Assembly: GCA_025922995.1 (NCBI GenBank)
Contig: JAICGT010000046.1
Location: forward strand, 1 to 7,821
From: Fimbriimonadales bacterium
GTDB taxonomy: Bacteria > Armatimonadota > Fimbriimonadia > Fimbriimonadales > ATM1
Direction of reading: 5' to 3'
DNA: 7,821 nt
The position numbers were made by a program, and so were the translations under genes. The number at the start of each line of letters is the position of its first letter. Positions within the stretch are counted from its first letter, which is position 1. Below, piece after piece: positions 6,154 through 7,821 of this stretch. The notes under the pieces are model-generated. The model ran no database searches. It saw only the letters and a program-made list of their open reading frames with translations, and was not told the origin of the DNA.

Positions 6154-6870
6154 GTGCTTCCCGTTCTCGGAGTGCTCGCCATCGTCGCCGGTGCGATTGC
6201 CGCTGCTGCAGGCTTCGGCATTGGGAGCGTGCTGACGCCCGCGATGGCTTACTGGTACCCAGCGAAGCTGGCTGTCGCGGCGGTCTCTATCCCGCATCTC
6301 GTCGCGACCGGTTACCGGTTATGGCTCGTGCGGCAGCATGTCGACAGGTCCGTGCTTCGCTCATTCGGCGTCATGAGCGCCATGGGAGGGCTGGCAGGCG
6401 CAGTGATTCAAACTTGGCTCGTATCGCGATACTTAGAGGTCGTGCTGGCAGGGCTCCTGATCTTCGTAGGCCTCGGTGGATGGCTCGGATACACCAGGAA
6501 GATGCGCTTTGTTGGCATTTGGGCATGGATTGCCGGCGCCGTCTCGGGGTTCCTTGGAGGGTTGGTGGGCAATCAAGGCGGGCTGCGTTCAGGCGCGATG
6601 CTCGGACTGGGGGTTCCGCGGGACGCGTTTGTCGCCACGGCAACAGCCACCGGCGTCATCGTTGACCTTGCGCGGATGCCCGTCTACGTGGCTACGCAGT
6701 TGCGCGAACTTCAGGCCATTGCCATACCGATCGGAGCGATGACGGTGGGCGTGCTCATCGGCACCGCCATCGGAATTCGCCTGCTGCGCAAGGTCCCGGA
6801 GGCGATGTTCACGCGCGTCGTGTCGGCGCTACTTATCGGCCTCGGCGTGTGGCTGCTGTTGAAGCCTTAG
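6154..6870 (+). CDS. TauE/SafE (TSUP) family membrane permease
   Basis: A 238-residue, very hydrophobic inner-membrane protein with about 7-8 predicted membrane segments, of the size usual for the sulfite exporter TauE/SafE family, which moves sulfite, sulfoacetate or other small organic sulfur or carboxylate anions. It shows the family's internal duplication: a glycine-rich first half (AAAAGFGIGSVLTP, 16-29) and a matching second half (FLGGLVGNQGGLRSGAML, 133-150). Short basic loops (RLWLVRQHVDR, YTRKMR, RLLRK) suggest cytoplasmic sides. The GTG at 6154 is the only sensible start: it immediately precedes the first hydrophobic helix and follows a TAAACT box by 6 nt. It lies 26 bp behind the ABC ATPase and its stop is 2 bp from the stop of the convergent Doc gene. 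TSUP proteins work as secondary carriers, so dependence on the neighbouring ATPase is not expected. The transported anion cannot be told from sequence. Confidence 0.85.
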   Translation: MLPVLGVLAIVAGAIAAAAGFGIGSVLTPAMAYWYPAKLAVAAVSIPHLVATGYRLWLVRQHVDRSVLRSFGVMSAMGGLAGAVIQTWLVSRYLEVVLAGLLIFVGLGGWLGYTRKMRFVGIWAWIAGAVSGFLGGLVGNQGGLRSGAMLGLGVPRDAFVATATATGVIVDLARMPVYVATQLRELQAIAIPIGAMTVGVLIGTAIGIRLLRKVPEAMFTRVVSALLIGLGVWLLLKP

Positions 6871-6872
6871 CT

Positions 6873-7268
6873 CTATGGCTCGAGCGGGATCGTATGCCGG
6901 CGAATGATCTCGGCCAGTTCTTCACGACCCAATTCGCCGGTGGCAACGGAGACGGTTAGATCATGTGCTTCGGAGCTTTCGATGTGCAGATCTAGGCCGT
7001 TAATATTAAGGAACACGTCTGCTGCGCGCAAGGCAACGCGCTTGTTTCCATCGACGAAACCGTGGTTCTTGCATAGGGCAAACAAGTAGGCTGCAGAGAC
7101 TTCTGCCAGATCCGGCTTCGAATAAAGAATAAGGTTCTGTGCTGATGTAACCGCACTCTCTATCAGACCGATGTCTCGAACCCCACGCGACCCGCCGTGC
7201 TCCGAGATGCCGTCTGCATGAATCTCGACAACTTCTTCCACACTCAAAAGGCGGATCTCGCGGCTCAT
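6873..7268 (-). CDS. doc: Doc-family toxin (type II toxin-antitoxin, Fic fold)
   Basis: A 131-residue 'death-on-curing' toxin. Doc of phage P1 phosphorylates elongation factor EF-Tu and stops translation. The Fic/Doc core motif is complete: H69-G-F-V-D73-G-N-K76-R77, with the catalytic His, the acidic residue and the Lys (where AMP-transferring Fic proteins have Gly) that marks Doc-type kinases. The upstream region GGSRGVRDIGLIESAV (25-40) is also typical of Doc proteins. Length matches the family (about 125-135). The ATG at 7268 overlaps the TGA of the upstream antitoxin (ATGA, 7265-7268), so the two are translationally coupled. The stop is 2 bp from that of the convergent TSUP gene. The toxin looks intact. 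Confidence 0.92.
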   Translation of the reverse strand: MSREIRLLSVEEVVEIHADGISEHGGSRGVRDIGLIESAVTSAQNLILYSKPDLAEVSAAYLFALCKNHGFVDGNKRVALRAADVFLNINGLDLHIESSEAHDLTVSVATGELGREELAEIIRRHTIPLEP

Positions 7269-7468
7269 TCGGCCAGACGCTTATATGCTTCGCGAAACTT
7301 CTTGCCGGAACGTTCGGACGCCTCTCTCACCGTCATCGGCCTTCGAAGCACGATTCGACCCTTCTCGTACGCGACCTCGACCTCGTCCGTGACACCGAGG
7401 TGTTCCTTCATCGTCTTATCGACGATCAGGGCGGAGCTGTTACCGGTTTTTACGAGTTTTCGTGTCAT
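7265..7468 (-). CDS. AbrB/MazE-like antitoxin of the Doc toxin
   Basis: A 67-residue antitoxin and DNA-binding protein. Residues 2-45 fit the SpoVT-AbrB swapped-hairpin fold (RKLVKTGNSSALIVDK, then LGVTDEVEV and GRIVLRRP), which binds operator DNA as a dimer. Residues 46-67 (TVREASERSGKKFREAYKRLAE split by a short turn) form a charged helical tail that should bind and block the Doc toxin. It precedes and overlaps the toxin gene by 4 nt. I chose the ATG at 7468 because the family starts directly at the first strand; an in-frame ATG at 7495 would add nine residues encoded by the likely operator. No ribosome binding site is visible. Many Doc toxins pair with Phd; an AbrB-type partner is a known alternative. 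Confidence 0.87.
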   Translation of the reverse strand: MTRKLVKTGNSSALIVDKTMKEHLGVTDEVEVAYEKGRIVLRRPMTVREASERSGKKFREAYKRLAE

Positions 7469-7475
7469 GATAATG

Positions 7476-7497
7476 TTATGACGCCGTAACGACATAA
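7476..7497. promoter_or_regulatory. Candidate autoregulatory operator of the antitoxin-toxin pair
   Basis: Two inverted half-sites, TTATGACG (7476-7483) and CGACATAA (7490-7497, i.e. TTATGTCG on the other strand), are separated by 6 bp just upstream of the antitoxin start. A second overlapping inverted pair, GTCAT (7464-7468) and ATGAC (7478-7482), reaches into the start codon. Type II antitoxins normally bind such palindromes over their own promoter. The assignment is from position and symmetry only. Confidence 0.45.
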
Positions 7498-7507
7498 TAA
7501 GTTCCCG

Positions 7508-7821
7508 TCAGGACCCGCAGCCGCCACCGCAGCCTCCTCCACCGCAGCCGCCGCCTCCACAGCCTGAGGAGTCCGCACTTCCCGCGCATGAGCCGCCTCC
7601 ACCACAACTTCCCCCGCCGCCCTTGCCCTGCCGATCGAAGAAGCCACTAACCGAGGCGTAGATGATCAAGCCAATCGCAGCAACCGCGATGCCCAGAATG
7701 AGCAGGACCCTTCCTGTCGCCCCTGATTCGTCCTGTAGGAGACTGCAGCCGGCGGCGCCGATACCGAGAGCGACCATTACTGATGCGCTTGCAGTTCCCG
7801 CCCTAAAACGAGCTTTGTCGA
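7508..7821 (-). CDS. Small membrane or lipoprotein-like protein with Gly/Cys-rich tail (5' end probably beyond window)
   Basis: An unrecognised small protein. An ATG at 7777 would give 89 residues, but the frame stays open to the right edge, and the codons before that ATG read DKARFRAGTASASV. This puts a basic stretch ahead of the hydrophobic segment VMVALGIGAAGC, as in a signal peptide with a poor lipobox (AAGC). I therefore infer the true start is outside the window. A second hydrophobic segment, VLLILGIAVAAIGLIIYA (24-41 from the ATG), is a clear membrane helix. It is followed by FFDRQGKGGGG and a tail with six cysteines (58, 64, 73, 78, 83, 87) spaced by glycine runs, ending at CGS. Similar GGGGC tails occur on other small bacterial membrane proteins, with unknown function; metal binding or disulfide or lipid attachment are possible. 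It lies 39 bp upstream of the antitoxin on the same strand. If the ATG at 7777 is the start, the protein has two membrane segments. Confidence 0.7.
   Translation of the reverse strand, partial: DKARFRAGTASASVMVALGIGAAGCSLLQDESGATGRVLLILGIAVAAIGLIIYASVSGFFDRQGKGGGGSCGGGGSCAGSADSSGCGGGGCGGGGCGGGCGS
7511..7627. repeat. Low-complexity Gly/Cys coding repeat
   Basis: This part of the small membrane protein gene is built from irregular repeats of glycine and cysteine codons, giving units such as GGGGSC, GGGGC and GGGC. The DNA is an almost pure run of GGN and TGC/TGT codons on the minus strand and is a likely site of length variation between strains. Confidence 0.7.

Noticed and set aside
6871..6872. 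Terminator between the TSUP and Doc genes
   Set aside because: The stops are only 2 bp apart, and no stem followed by a T-run was seen on either strand near the junction.
7265..7495. Longer antitoxin starting at the ATG at 7495
   Set aside because: The nine extra residues are encoded by the probable operator, and AbrB-fold antitoxins normally start at the first strand, as from the ATG at 7468.

Overview
The window looks like a piece of bacterial chromosome, moderately GC-rich and densely coded, with short gaps and no gene-free stretch longer than about 140 bp. No phage, IS, CRISPR, rRNA or tRNA signal was found. The taxon cannot be fixed from the sequence. Three features fit a Terrabacteria-type lineage such as Armatimonadota/Fimbriimonadia, though this is only a low-confidence guess: a PDZ-radical SAM-DUF512 protein, a cytochrome c/copper monooxygenase-like fusion, and -10 boxes (TANNNT) lying only 6-9 nt ahead of start codons.

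Left block, minus strand (1-3221). A periplasmic cytochrome c domain fused to a PHM-like type II copper monooxygenase domain is followed, without a real gap, by a DinG/XPD-type Fe-S DNA helicase. The helicase runs off the left edge close to its C-terminus. A small unrecognised gene (3317-3586, plus) is divergent from the cytochrome fusion. It converges on a PDZ-radical SAM-DUF512 protein (3583-4998, minus), and the two stop codons overlap.

Centre (4999-5134). This divergent intergenic region carries a perfect match to the chromosomal parS consensus, TGTTTCACGTGGAACA at 5076-5091. It is the most notable non-coding signal in the window. It implies a ParABS segregation system elsewhere in the genome and suggests this locus lies in the origin-proximal part of a chromosome. 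Large genes point left on its left side and right on its right side.

Right block. An ABC-2-type ATPase (5135-6127) and a TauE/SafE (TSUP) membrane permease (6154-6870) lie on the plus strand, each with its own probable leaderless promoter. On the minus strand are an AbrB/MazE-like antitoxin with a Doc toxin (ATGA overlap, candidate operator upstream), and a small membrane or lipoprotein-like protein with a Gly/Cys-rich tail whose start probably lies beyond the right edge.

Apart from the toxin-antitoxin pair, the genes do not form one obvious pathway. The window reads as ordinary core and accessory chromosome in which the parS site, the copper/heme fusion and the leaderless promoter pattern deserve attention.
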